The notes beneath the pieces are model-generated. The model was given only the letters and a program-made list of their open reading frames with translations. It had not been told where the DNA came from and ran no database searches. Positions 37,616 to 46,330 of a stretch of 64,000 nucleotides of DNA are shown in pieces (position 1 is the first letter of the stretch; each line of letters opens with the position of its first letter). Source of the DNA: Actinomadura_E scrupuli (GTDB lineage: Bacteria; Actinomycetota; Actinomycetes; Streptosporangiales; Streptosporangiaceae); contig NZ_JBPCCU010000002.1 in assembly GCF_050971785.1 (NCBI RefSeq), forward strand, positions 806,001 through 870,000, read 5' to 3'. A program made the position numbers and the translations under genes.

Positions 37616-39946
37616 TCCTCACGGGGCCGCCGGAAAGGTGGCGCAGCCTACGCCATCCGGCGACTCGCCGGGCTGGGCGTGCTCGCCGGCCTGCTGGTGG
37701 CGATGCTGATCCTGCCCATGGCGTGCACGGCGGGGGTGGGGGCCCGGGACACCGCGAGCTGGTTCCAGAAGGTCCCCGACGACCTGCGGACCCCGGAGCT
37801 GGCGCAGCGCTCGCGGATCCTGGCCACCGACGGCTCCACGATCGCGACCTTCTACTTCGAGAACCGGATCGACGTCAAGCTCGCCCAGGTGGCGCCGGTC
37901 GCCCGCCGGTCCATCCTGGCGATCGAGGACAGCCGGTTCTACGAGCACGGCGCCCTCGACTCCCGCGGCACCGTCCGGGCCCTGCTGAACAACCTCCAGC
38001 CCGGGACGGGAACCCAGGGGGGCTCGGGCATCACCCAGCAGTACGTCAAGAACATGCTGGCCGAGACCGCCGAGACCACGCAGGAACGGCAGGCCGCGCT
38101 GGCGGTCACCCCGGCCCGCAAGCTGCGTGAACTGCGCTTCGCCGTGGCGCTGGAGCGGCAGCTGTCCAAGGACGAGATCCTCCGCCGCTACCTCAATATC
38201 GCCTACTTCGGCGACGGCGCGTACGGCATCGAGGCGGCCGCCAGGCACTACTTCTCCAAGTCCGCCGCGAAGCTGAACCTCGGCGAGAGCGCCACGCTGG
38301 CCGGGATCGTCCGCAACCCGTTCGCCTACAACCCGCACCTGCACCCGGTCGCCGGCCGGGCCCGCCGCGACGTCGTACTGGAGCGGATGGCGGAGCTGGG
38401 CTGGATCACCCAGGCGGAGGCGGCCGCCGCCGGCCGGCAGCCGCTGGTCCTGAAGATCAATCAGACCGCGAACGGCTGCGTCACCAGCAAGGCCCCGTTC
38501 TTCTGCGACTACGTACAGCGGGAGATCCTCACCAACCCGGTCTTCGGGCGCACGCCGGAGGCGCGCAAGAGACTGCTGCAGCGCGGCGGGCTGACCATCC
38601 AGACCACCCTGGACTGGAAGGTGCAGCGGGCCGCGCAGCGCGCGATAGACCGGCATGTCCCCGCCCGCAACTCCGCGCACAAGGCCGCCGCCGAGACGCT
38701 GGTCGAGCCCGGCACAGGGGAGATCAAGGGCATGGCCGTCGACCGACTGCTGGGCCCGAACCGGGAACGCGGCAAGACTTGGATCAACTTCGCCGCCGAC
38801 GCCGACCACGGCGCCAGTATCGGCATGCCGGCCGGATCGACCTTCAAGGTCTTCACCCTGGCGGCGGCGCTCGACGAGGGTCTGCCGTTCGGCACCCGGC
38901 TGAACGCGCCCACGGGATTCACCCCCACCGGCTACCGCAACTGCAAGGGCCAGCGGGTCGGTGACACCAGGACGCTGCACAACTCCTCGGACGGCGAGGG
39001 CGGGCGTTCGTTCAGCCTGGTGACCGGCACCTGGCACTCGGTGAACACCTTCTTCCTCGGGCTGGAGCGCAAGGTCGGGCTCTGCGACACCGCCAAGATG
39101 GCCGAACGGCTCGGCATGCGGCAGGGCAACGGCAAGCCGCTGGAGCAGTTCCCGTCGTTCACGCTCGGCTTCAACCCGGTGTCCCCGACCCGGATGGCGG
39201 CGGCCTACGCGGCCTTCGGCGCACGCGGCCGCTACTGCGAGCCCATCGCGATCAGGAGCATCACCGACGCGGCGGGCAAGCCGGTCGCGGTGCCCAGCGC
39301 GAACTGTCGGCAGGCCATCGGAAAGGGCGTCGCCGACGCCGTCACCCACGTGCTGCGCGGCGTGCTGACGAAGGGCACCGCCAGCGGCCTGGGGATCGGG
39401 CGGCCCGCGGCGGGCAAGACGGGCACCGTGGACGACTTCTCGGCGGCCTGGTTCGCCGGGTACACCCCGGATCTGGCGTCGGCCGTGTGGATGGGGGACC
39501 CCCGGGGCGGCTTCGGCCATCCGATGGGCGATCTCTGCATGGACGGGGAGTGCTACGGCGCGGTCTTCGGCGCCACCATCCCGGCGCCGATCTGGCACGA
39601 CACGATGAGGGCGGCGCTCTCCGGCACGCCCGAGCGCGGTTTCCACTCGCCACCCCGGCACTACTTCAGCAAGGGCTCCGGTGAGGACGATCTCAAGATC
39701 CCCGATGTCCGCGGGATGAAGGCCGCCCAGGCGGTGCGGGTGCTGCGGTCCGCCGGTCTCCGCGTCCGGCTCGCCTCCGCCGCGTCCGACAAGTACCCCA
39801 AGGGCATTGTGATCGGCACGAGTCCCGGTGCGGGCTCGGCCGTGCAGCCCGGCAAGGCGGTCACCGTGTACGTGAGCAAGGGCAAGAGCGCCAAGCCCCT
39901 GGCCGGCCTTCCGCTGAAGCCGCCGCCCGGCCTTCCCCGCCACTGA
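37613..39946 (+). CDS. Class A penicillin-binding protein with C-terminal PASTA domain
   Basis: 777 residues from the GTG at 37613 (leaderless-type start). One membrane helix at about 16-38. Glycosyltransferase GT51 domain: AIEDSRFYEHGALDSRGTVR, GGSGITQQYVKN and RRYLNIAYFGDGAYGIEAAA. Transpeptidase domain: active-site SxxK in AGSTFK (Ser409), SVN in WHSVNTFF and KTG in AGKTGT (Lys602). A PASTA module covers about 700-765. It polymerises and cross-links peptidoglycan outside the membrane; PASTA binds muropeptides. It separates mazG from the sulfate operon. Confidence 0.95.
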   Translation: MSSRGRRKGGAAYAIRRLAGLGVLAGLLVAMLILPMACTAGVGARDTASWFQKVPDDLRTPELAQRSRILATDGSTIATFYFENRIDVKLAQVAPVARRSILAIEDSRFYEHGALDSRGTVRALLNNLQPGTGTQGGSGITQQYVKNMLAETAETTQERQAALAVTPARKLRELRFAVALERQLSKDEILRRYLNIAYFGDGAYGIEAAARHYFSKSAAKLNLGESATLAGIVRNPFAYNPHLHPVAGRARRDVVLERMAELGWITQAEAAAAGRQPLVLKINQTANGCVTSKAPFFCDYVQREILTNPVFGRTPEARKRLLQRGGLTIQTTLDWKVQRAAQRAIDRHVPARNSAHKAAAETLVEPGTGEIKGMAVDRLLGPNRERGKTWINFAADADHGASIGMPAGSTFKVFTLAAALDEGLPFGTRLNAPTGFTPTGYRNCKGQRVGDTRTLHNSSDGEGGRSFSLVTGTWHSVNTFFLGLERKVGLCDTAKMAERLGMRQGNGKPLEQFPSFTLGFNPVSPTRMAAAYAAFGARGRYCEPIAIRSITDAAGKPVAVPSANCRQAIGKGVADAVTHVLRGVLTKGTASGLGIGRPAAGKTGTVDDFSAAWFAGYTPDLASAVWMGDPRGGFGHPMGDLCMDGECYGAVFGATIPAPIWHDTMRAALSGTPERGFHSPPRHYFSKGSGEDDLKIPDVRGMKAAQAVRVLRSAGLRVRLASAASDKYPKGIVIGTSPGAGSAVQPGKAVTVYVSKGKSAKPLAGLPLKPPPGLPRH

Positions 39947-40032
39947 CGGCGGGAGCACACGACCACCCGGTGGCCGGAACACCGCCCGCCGGGTGGTCGT
40001 GCTCACACGGTGTCGACCTCCGCCGTCATGCC

Positions 40033-40338
40033 TCAGTGGCGGCCGTGGTGGTGCCCGTGGTGGTGGCCGTGGTGGTGGCCGTGGTGCCGGTGGTGACGGT
40101 GGTGCCTGTGGTGACGGTGGTGGCGGTGGTGCCTGTGGTGACGGTACCGGTGGTGGCGGTGACGGCAGTGGTGGCCGCGGCAGGGGCGAACGGTCGACAC
40201 GGTCTGCGACACACTGGTCGTGGCGGCAGCGGCGGCCGCGGTCACGCCGGCCTGGGCGGACGTGCCGGCCGCGAGGACGCTTCCGGCGGCCAGTGCCAGG
40301 CCGGACAGGGTCAGTGCGAGGGACCTCGGAACATTCAT
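40033..40338 (-). CDS. Secreted histidine-rich peptide
   Basis: 101 residues from the ATG at 40338 with a strong AGGGGGG ribosome site. A signal peptide of about 30 residues ends in TSAQA. An Ala/Thr/Ser/Val segment follows. The last 50 or so residues are an array of HHR and HHHG units with about 29 histidines and two cysteines (CRGHHC). Such runs bind Zn, Ni, Cu or Co. No domain family recognised. A small palindrome AACGG-AA-CCGTT (40356-40367) lies 17 bases before the start. Codon repetition makes the array prone to length change. Confidence 0.75.
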   Translation of the reverse strand: MNVPRSLALTLSGLALAAGSVLAAGTSAQAGVTAAAAAATTSVSQTVSTVRPCRGHHCRHRHHRYRHHRHHRHHRHHRHHRHHRHHGHHHGHHHGHHHGRH

Positions 40339-40647
40339 GGTGTACCCCCCTGGAGAACGGAACCGTTATGGCGGAATTCGTTCATAGCGGGACATAAATG
40401 GTTCTTAGCGCGCTACGTCCCACCCTGGGCGGCTATTCCCGAAGGCAATCTTCTAAAAACCGGCTAAATGCCGTTCTTTGCGCTACCTTGAAATTGACAC
40501 CCGCCGACATGACGCCTCATAGCCGAAACGGGGGTGGATGTCTCCGTGCAGTTACCGCCATTTCGTCGGAAATCTGATCACTGGACAAAAAATGGCGATA
40601 TTAGCCTTTTGTCCGAAATCGTTCACGGTGAGGTCCAGGGGGCCGGC
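40339..40647. other. AT-richer gene-free stretch between His-rich peptide and Rrf2 gene
   Basis: 309 bases, clearly less GC-rich than the genes on either side. It contains the leader and promoter of the His-rich gene, a TTGACA at 40494-40499 on the + strand with a weak CATAGC downstream, and a hairpin at 40583-40614. No ORF with a ribosome site is seen. Confidence 0.55.
40583..40614 (-). terminator. Hairpin after the sulfate-import operon
   Basis: GGACAAAA (40583-40590) and TTTTGTCC (40607-40614) are exact reverse complements; GGC/GCC pairs further inside the loop. It lies 34 bases beyond the Rrf2 stop, so it could end the transcript; the A/T-rich stem is unusual for a terminator here. A binding site is the other option. 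Confidence 0.45.
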
Positions 40648-41085
40648 TCAGTCCTCGGGCATGAGGCCCCGGACATGGTCGGGCAGCCTTCCGGCGACGA
40701 TGTCGGCGAGGGTGACCCCGTCCACGACGCTGAGCAGCGCCGTGTCCGCGGCCAGCCACACCTGCTGGAGATGGGCGGCCGCGCCATCGTAGGCGGCGTC
40801 CTGTGCCGGTTCGCCGCGTACCTCGGTCAGCGACCCGTCGACGACCCGGATGACCTCGCCCACCGAGATGTCGGCGGCGGGTCTGGTCAGCCGGTATCCG
40901 CGGTCGGGCCCCCGCTGACTGAATATCAGATCGGCCCGGCGCAGTTCGCTCAGAATGGTCTTCAGAAATGTCAGCGGCATGTGATGCCCGGTCGCCAGCG
41001 CCCCGGCGGTGATGGTGTCGGGTTCGGCCGCCGCCAGCGCGAGCATGGCGCGCAGGGCATAGTCGGTTCGTGCTGTGATGTGCAA
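40648..41085 (-). CDS. Rrf2-family regulator, CymR-like, last gene of sulfate operon
   Basis: 145 residues from a TTG at 41085 with GGGGA 8 bases upstream; a GTG at 41089-41091 is in frame. It opens HITARTDYALRAMLALA, the standard Rrf2 start, with the winged helix TFLKTILSELRRADLIFSQRGPDRGYRLTRP. It has no cysteine at all, so it cannot hold an Fe-S cluster as IscR or NsrR do. CymR-type Rrf2 proteins, which sense cysteine metabolism through partners, also lack it. It follows cysA after 25 bases. Confidence 0.87.
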   Translation of the reverse strand: MHITARTDYALRAMLALAAAEPDTITAGALATGHHMPLTFLKTILSELRRADLIFSQRGPDRGYRLTRPAADISVGEVIRVVDGSLTEVRGEPAQDAAYDGAAAHLQQVWLAADTALLSVVDGVTLADIVAGRLPDHVRGLMPED

Positions 41086-41110
41086 GGTCACTTCCCCAGG
41101 GCCGGACCTC

Positions 41111-42082
41111 CTACTTCGCCGCCAGGGACCGCGCTCCCGGGCTGGGCCGGATGTGCACGGTGCCGCCGGGCTCGAGGTCGAGCCGTTCGGCGAGCCCGCG
41201 GGTGACCTGCGCCCACGCGTCATGGTCACCCGAATCAGAGGCCAGGCGCATCTCGACCCGGACCTCGAAACCGAGGCGTACGACGCGCTGGACGGTGGCC
41301 GGCTCGGTGCCCGGCTCCGCCGTGGTCGTCAGCTCGATGTCGTGCGGCCGGACGAGCTGCCCGTCGATCTCGGTGACGGGACCGAGGAAGCGCATCACGA
41401 ACGGGTTGGCGGGGTTGTCGTAGATCTCGTGCGGGCTGCCGGACTGCACCACCTCGCCGCCCGCCAGCAGCACGATCGTGTCGGCGACCTCGATGGCCTC
41501 CTCCTGGTCGTGGGTGACGAAGACGGTGGTCACGTGGACCTCGTCGTGCAGCCGGCGCAGCCACGCCCGCAGCTCCTTGCGGACCTGGGCGTCCAGCGCG
41601 CCGAACGGCTCGTCGAGCAGCAGCACCTCCGGCTCCACGGCCAGGGCACGGGCCAGTGCCATGCGCTGGCGCTGGCCGCCGGACAGCTGCGCGGGGTACC
41701 GCTTGGCGAACTGGTCCAGGTGCACCAGCTCCAGCAGTTCGTGGACCCGCGTGCGGATCTGGTCCTTGGGCCGCTTGCGGATCTGCAGGCCGAAGGCCAC
41801 GTTGTCGAAGACGGTCATGTGCTTGAACGCCGCGTAGTGCTGGAAGACGAACCCGACGTTGCGCCGCTGCGGGGACAGCCGGGTGGCGTCCACCCCGGAG
41901 ATCAGCACGGTGCCCGAGTCGGGCTGTTCCAGGCCCGCGATGACGCGCAGCAGGGTCGACTTCCCGCCGCCGCTGGGGCCCAGCAGGGCCGTCAGCGAGC
42001 CGGAGGTCACGTCGATCGACACGTCCTTCAGCACCGGGGTCGAACCGAAGGCCTTGTTGATGTCGCGGACTTCGATGGCCAT
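41111..42082 (-). CDS. cysA: Sulfate ABC transporter ATP-binding protein
   Basis: 323 residues. Walker A GPSGGGKST, Q-loop FVFQHYAAF, signature LSGGQRQRMALARAL, Walker B VLLLDEPFGAL and switch VFVTHDQEEA. The C-terminal TOBE-like domain carries RPHDIEL, typical of CysA. It powers sulfate/thiosulfate uptake at the inner face of the membrane. Its ATG shares a base with the cysW stop. Confidence 0.95.
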   Translation of the reverse strand: MAIEVRDINKAFGSTPVLKDVSIDVTSGSLTALLGPSGGGKSTLLRVIAGLEQPDSGTVLISGVDATRLSPQRRNVGFVFQHYAAFKHMTVFDNVAFGLQIRKRPKDQIRTRVHELLELVHLDQFAKRYPAQLSGGQRQRMALARALAVEPEVLLLDEPFGALDAQVRKELRAWLRRLHDEVHVTTVFVTHDQEEAIEVADTIVLLAGGEVVQSGSPHEIYDNPANPFVMRFLGPVTEIDGQLVRPHDIELTTTAEPGTEPATVQRVVRLGFEVRVEMRLASDSGDHDAWAQVTRGLAERLDLEPGGTVHIRPSPGARSLAAK

Positions 42083-42870
42083 CAGTCTTCGCCCTTCGGA
42101 CGGAACAGTTTGGTCAGCAGCAAGGAGACGATCGCGATCAGCGCCAGTGCCGTGGCGGCCGCGAAGGCGGCCGGCTGGTCGAAGTTCTGGAAGCGTTCCT
42201 CGACGAACAGGGTGAGCGTCTGGGTCTGGTCCACCAGCCGCCCGGAGACGACCGCCACCGCGCCGTACTCGCCGAGGGCCCGGGCCAGGCACAGGATGAC
42301 GCCGTACGCGAGCGCCCACCGGATGCCCGGGATGGTGATGCGGCGGAAGGTCTGCCAGCCGCCGGCCCCCAGGGTGTGCGCGGCCTGCTCCTGCTCGTCG
42401 CCCATCTCCTCGAGCACGGGCACGATCGCCCGCACCACGAGGGGCAGCGACACGAACACGGTGGCCAGGACCATCCCGGGAGTGGAGAAGATCACCTGGA
42501 TGCCCTGGTCCTCGAGCCAGCCCCCGACCGACGCGAACCTGCCGTAGATCAGGATGAGGGCCAGGCCCACGACCACGGGCGAGACCGCCAGCGGCAGGTC
42601 GATCAGGGCGTTCAGCAGCCTCTTGCCGGGGAAGCGGTGGCGGACGAGCAGCAGCGCGGTGCCGATGCCGAACACCGTGTTGAGGGCCACGGCCCACAGC
42701 GCCACGATGAAGGTCACCTTGAACGCGTGCAGGGCCGACGGGGTGCTCAGCGCGTCGAAGAAGGGGCCCACGCCGTGCTCGAACGTACGCCAGCCGATCA
42801 GGGCCACCGGCAGCACCAGCAGGAAGAGCAGGTAGATCAGCGCGACCGCGCGCAGTCCGTACCTAGCCAC
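42082..42870 (-). CDS. cysW: Sulfate ABC transporter permease CysW
   Basis: 262 residues with six helices. The EAA coupling loop reads EEQEQAAHTLGAGGWQTFRR; LIDLPLAVSPVVVGLAL and ALGEYGAVAVVSG are CysW-type segments. It forms the membrane channel with CysT. It overlaps cysT by 8 bases and cysA by one. Confidence 0.93.
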   Translation of the reverse strand: MARYGLRAVALIYLLFLLVLPVALIGWRTFEHGVGPFFDALSTPSALHAFKVTFIVALWAVALNTVFGIGTALLLVRHRFPGKRLLNALIDLPLAVSPVVVGLALILIYGRFASVGGWLEDQGIQVIFSTPGMVLATVFVSLPLVVRAIVPVLEEMGDEQEQAAHTLGAGGWQTFRRITIPGIRWALAYGVILCLARALGEYGAVAVVSGRLVDQTQTLTLFVEERFQNFDQPAAFAAATALALIAIVSLLLTKLFRPKGED

Positions 42871-43759
42871 GACGGGCCCCCCAGCGCTGGAGGAAGTCGA
42901 GCGAGACCAGCACCACGAGCGCGACCACGAGCAGCACGGTGGACACGGCCGCCGCGCCCGTCGCGTTGTCGCCCTCGAGCTGGCTGAAGATGTGCACCGC
43001 GGCGACCTGCGTCTTGAACGGCAGGTTGCCGGAGATCAGCACGGTCGAGCCGAACTCGGCGATCGCCCGGGTGAAGGCCAGCGCGGTGCCCGAGAGCATG
43101 GCCGGCAGCAGGTTCGGCAGGATGATCCGCCGGAAGATCACGAACGGCCGGGCGCCCAGCGAGGCCGCGGCCTGCTCCATGTCCCGGTCGAGTTCCAGCA
43201 GGACCGGCTGGACCGTGCGGACCACGAACGGCAGGGTGACGAACAGCAGGGCCACCACCACGCCCGCCCGGCTGTAGGCGAGGCTGATCCCCAGCGGGCT
43301 GTCGCTGCCGTACAGCGCCAGCAGGACCAGGCCCGCGACGATGGTGGGCAGCGCGAAGGGCAGGTCGATCAGCGTGTCCACGACCGCCTTGCCGGGGAAG
43401 TTGTCGCGCACCAGGACCCAGGCGATGAGAGTGCCCATCACCAGGTTCACCAGGGCCACGATCACCGAGGCGCCGATCGTGAGCTTCAGCGCCGCCCAGG
43501 CGTCCGGCGTGGTGATCGCGTCCCAGAAGTAACCGGGCCCGTGCTCGGCGGACTTCCACACCACGGCCGCGAGCGGGATCAGCACGATCAGACTCAGGAA
43601 GATCAGCGAGGTGCCCAGCCCGAGGGCGGTGCCGCCCGCGCCACGGGGGAGCCCGGACGGCCGGTGCGGCCGGGGCCGGCCCGGCACCAGGCCGGCCCCC
43701 GCCGGACCGGGCGGAGTGCCGGCTCCGGCGGAGGCCACCGCGTCAGTGTCGGCGGACAC
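42863..43759 (-). CDS. cysT: Sulfate ABC transporter permease CysT (CysU)
   Basis: 298 residues from the GTG at 43759, 4 bases after the binding-protein stop. An N-terminal Pro/Gly-rich cytosolic segment of about 45 residues is followed by six helices. The EAA loop DRDMEQAAASLGARPFVIFRR, LIDLPFALPTIVAGLVL and AIAEFGSTVLISGN are typical of CysT. The longer N-terminus is usual in actinomycetes. Confidence 0.93.
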   Translation of the reverse strand: MSADTDAVASAGAGTPPGPAGAGLVPGRPRPHRPSGLPRGAGGTALGLGTSLIFLSLIVLIPLAAVVWKSAEHGPGYFWDAITTPDAWAALKLTIGASVIVALVNLVMGTLIAWVLVRDNFPGKAVVDTLIDLPFALPTIVAGLVLLALYGSDSPLGISLAYSRAGVVVALLFVTLPFVVRTVQPVLLELDRDMEQAAASLGARPFVIFRRIILPNLLPAMLSGTALAFTRAIAEFGSTVLISGNLPFKTQVAAVHIFSQLEGDNATGAAAVSTVLLVVALVVLVSLDFLQRWGARRG

Positions 43760-43763
43760 CCGG

Positions 43764-44789
43764 CTACTTCTTCTCCGTGGTGACACCGAGCTTCTTCTCG
43801 ATGCCGGTCACGATGCCGGCCTGCGGGTCGAAGAAGTCCTTGGTCACCTTCGTCCAGCCGCCGAGGTCCTGGATGGTGAACAGCCCGGCGGGCTTGGGGA
43901 ACTTCTCCGCGCCCGGCACGCCCTGCTCGACCGGCCGGTAACCGTTCTCGACGAAGATCTTCTGCCCCGCCTGCGAGTGCAGGAACGTCAGGAAGGCCTT
44001 GGCCTCGGCCGGGTGCGCGCTGTTCTTGGTCACCGCGACCGGGTTCTCGATGAGGATCGTCGAGTCCGGCACCGTGTAGTCCAGCGCCTGGTTGTTCTGC
44101 TGAGCGAAGATCGCCTCGTTCTCGTAGGTGATGATCGCGTCGCCCTTGCCGCCGGCGAAGGTCTGCAGCGACTTGCGTCCGCTGTCGTCCTGGACCGGCA
44201 CGTTCTTGAGCAGCGAGTCGAGGAACGCCACTCCCGCGGCCTTGTCGGTGTTCTTGGCAGACTTGGCCCCGTAACCGGCCAGGATGTTCCAGCGCGCGCC
44301 ACCCGAGGTGAACGGGTTGGGCGTGATCACCTGGATGCCGGGCTTGGTCAGGTCGTCCCAGGTCTTGAGACCCTTGGGGTTGCCCTTACGGGTCCCGATG
44401 ACCGCCACGGAGTCGGTGACCATGCCCTTGGTCGGGTTCTTGTTCCAGTCCTCGGCGACCAGGCCGGCCTTGGTCAGCCGGGTGATGTCGGTCTCCAGGG
44501 AGAAGGCGACGAGGTCCGCCTTCAGGCCGGACTCGACCGCCCGGCTCTGGTCCCCGGACGCGCCGTACGACTGGGTGAAGGTGACGTTCTTGCCCTCCGG
44601 CGTGGCCTGGAAGGCCTTGATGATCTTCTGGTACGCGGCCTGCGGGGTCGAGTAGGCCACCAGGGCCAACTGGACCTTCTTGCCGCCGCCCCCGGTGCCC
44701 GTGGAGTCGCTCCCGCCGCACGCTGCCAGTGCGGACATACCGATTCCCAGCGCTGTGATCGCGGCGATGCCTCTGGCTCTGCGGCCCAT
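43764..44789 (-). CDS. Sulfate-binding lipoprotein
   Basis: 341 residues from the ATG at 44789 (GGAG upstream). Signal peptide with lipobox LAAC (MSALAACGG). Family motifs: SYGASGDQSRAVESGLKADLV and NPFTSGGARWNILAGYG, both lining the sulfate site in Sbp/CysP proteins. It captures sulfate or thiosulfate outside the membrane and passes it to CysTWA. It is first in the operon sbp-cysT-cysW-cysA-rrf2. A good promoter lies upstream. Confidence 0.93.
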   Translation of the reverse strand: MGRRARGIAAITALGIGMSALAACGGSDSTGTGGGGKKVQLALVAYSTPQAAYQKIIKAFQATPEGKNVTFTQSYGASGDQSRAVESGLKADLVAFSLETDITRLTKAGLVAEDWNKNPTKGMVTDSVAVIGTRKGNPKGLKTWDDLTKPGIQVITPNPFTSGGARWNILAGYGAKSAKNTDKAAGVAFLDSLLKNVPVQDDSGRKSLQTFAGGKGDAIITYENEAIFAQQNNQALDYTVPDSTILIENPVAVTKNSAHPAEAKAFLTFLHSQAGQKIFVENGYRPVEQGVPGAEKFPKPAGLFTIQDLGGWTKVTKDFFDPQAGIVTGIEKKLGVTTEKK

Positions 44790-44826
44790 GGTCCTACTCC
44801 ATATTTTCGACCTATTCGGTAAGAAA

Positions 44827-44855
44827 AGTAGACCAGGTAGGGATTTTACCGTCAA
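44827..44855 (-). promoter_or_regulatory. Sigma-A-type promoter of the sulfate operon
   Basis: On the minus strand TTGACG (44855-44850) and TCTACT (44832-44827) are separated by exactly 17 bases, 37 bases before the binding-protein start. CGGTAA and TTACCG flank the spacer as a 6-bp inverted repeat, a possible operator for the Rrf2 protein of the same operon. The promoter call rests on match and spacing alone. Confidence 0.6.
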
Positions 44856-44987
44856 CTCGGAACCTGGGCCCCGCCGGACACGGTTCTGTAACAGCGGGGA
44901 GGTGCCGGGCGGCGCGCCAGGTGCCCGCCCCCGCACCGGGCCCAGTAGGCTCGGGGGACGAAACACCCATCGCCTCAAGGAGCACTC

Positions 44988-46271
44988 GTGCCGTCGATCG
45001 ACGCCGTTTACGCCCGGGAGATCCTGGACTCCCGTGGCAACCCCACAGTCGAGGTCGAGGCCTTTCTCGACGACGGGACCCAGGCGCAGGCCGCGGTTCC
45101 CAGTGGCGCGTCCACCGGCCAGTTCGAAGCCGTCGAACTGCGCGACGGCGGGGAGCGCTACGGCGGCAAGGGCGTGCAGCAGGCCGTCGCCGCGGTCAAC
45201 GACCGGATCGACGAGCACATCGTCGGTTTCGACGCCGACGACCAGCGGCTCATCGACCAGACGATGATCGACCTCGACGGCACCCCCGACAAGTCGCAGC
45301 TCGGCGCGAACGCGATCCTCGGGGTGAGCCTCGCGGTCGCCAAGGCCGCGGCCAAGTCGGCCGGCCTCCCGCTCTTCCGCTATGTCGGCGGCCCGAACGC
45401 GCACCTGCTGCCGGTGCCCATGCTGAACATCCTCAACGGTGGCGCGCACGCGGACACCAACGTCGACATCCAGGAGTTCATGATCGCGCCGATCGGCGCG
45501 GCCACGTTCAAGGAGGGCCTCCGCTGGGGCGCCGAGACCTACCACGCGCTCAAGTCCGTGCTGAAGAGCAAGGGACTCAACACCGGGCTGGGTGACGAGG
45601 GCGGCTTCGCCCCCGAACTGCCCAGCAACCGCGAGGCCCTCGACCTGATCCTGGAGGCGATCCAGAAGGCGGGCTTCACCCCCGGCCGGGACATCGCCCT
45701 CGCCCTGGACGTCGCCGCGACCGAGTTCCACTCCGACGGCGCCTACGCCTTCGAGGGCCAGAAGCTCGGCTCCGAGGAGCTGACGGCGTACTACACCGAC
45801 CTGATCGGCGCCTACCCGCTGGTGTCCATCGAGGACCCGCTGGACGAGGAGGACTGGGCCGGCTGGAAGGCGCTCACCGACGCGATCGGCGACCGGGTGC
45901 AGATCGTCGGCGACGACCTGTTCGTCACCAACCCCGAGCGCCTGGCCCGCGGCGTCGAGACCGGCACCGCCAACGCCCTGCTGGTCAAGGTCAACCAGAT
46001 CGGCACCCTCACCGAGACGCTCGACGCGGTCGCGCTGGCCCATCGTGGCGGCTACCGGTGCATGATGAGCCACCGGTCCGGCGAGACCGAGGACACCACC
46101 ATCGCGGACCTCGCGGTCGCCACCGACTGCGGCCAGATCAAGACCGGTGCGCCGGCCCGCAGCGACCGGGTGGCGAAGTACAACCAGCTGCTGCGCATCG
46201 AGGAACTGCTGGGGGACGCCGCCCGTTACGCCGGGAACGGTGCCTTCCCGCGGTTCCGCTGGGACGGCTGA
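44988..46271 (+). CDS. eno: Enolase
   Basis: 427 residues from the GTG at 44988 (AAGGAG upstream). It begins IDAVYAREILDSRGNPTVEV; SGASTGQFEAVELRDG, GDEGGFAPEL, the metal site VSIEDPLDEEDWAGW and MSHRSGETEDTTIADLAVA are all intact. It converts 2-phosphoglycerate to phosphoenolpyruvate. It is divergent from the sulfate operon and is followed by ftsB after 59 bases. Confidence 0.98.
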   Translation: MPSIDAVYAREILDSRGNPTVEVEAFLDDGTQAQAAVPSGASTGQFEAVELRDGGERYGGKGVQQAVAAVNDRIDEHIVGFDADDQRLIDQTMIDLDGTPDKSQLGANAILGVSLAVAKAAAKSAGLPLFRYVGGPNAHLLPVPMLNILNGGAHADTNVDIQEFMIAPIGAATFKEGLRWGAETYHALKSVLKSKGLNTGLGDEGGFAPELPSNREALDLILEAIQKAGFTPGRDIALALDVAATEFHSDGAYAFEGQKLGSEELTAYYTDLIGAYPLVSIEDPLDEEDWAGWKALTDAIGDRVQIVGDDLFVTNPERLARGVETGTANALLVKVNQIGTLTETLDAVALAHRGGYRCMMSHRSGETEDTTIADLAVATDCGQIKTGAPARSDRVAKYNQLLRIEELLGDAARYAGNGAFPRFRWDG

Positions 46272-46330
46272 CCCGGCCGGCACCATGCCGGCCCACCCGG
46301 CCGGCACCACGACGGACGAAGGGCGCGGCG

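Noticed and set aside
39970..40467. Valine-rich + strand frame over the His-rich gene
   Set aside because: No signal or ribosome site; it is the complement of the CAC/CGG repeats of the minus-strand gene.
44827..44855. Shared CCTACTCCAT upstream of the sulfate-binding protein and TauE genes as a common operator
   Set aside because: The shared bases cover the ribosome-binding region of both genes, which explains the match without a regulator.
43764..46310. Long minus-strand frame running from eno through the sulfate-binding protein
   Set aside because: The part opposite eno is a shadow of the enolase gene; the lipoprotein signal peptide and ribosome site place the true start at 44789.
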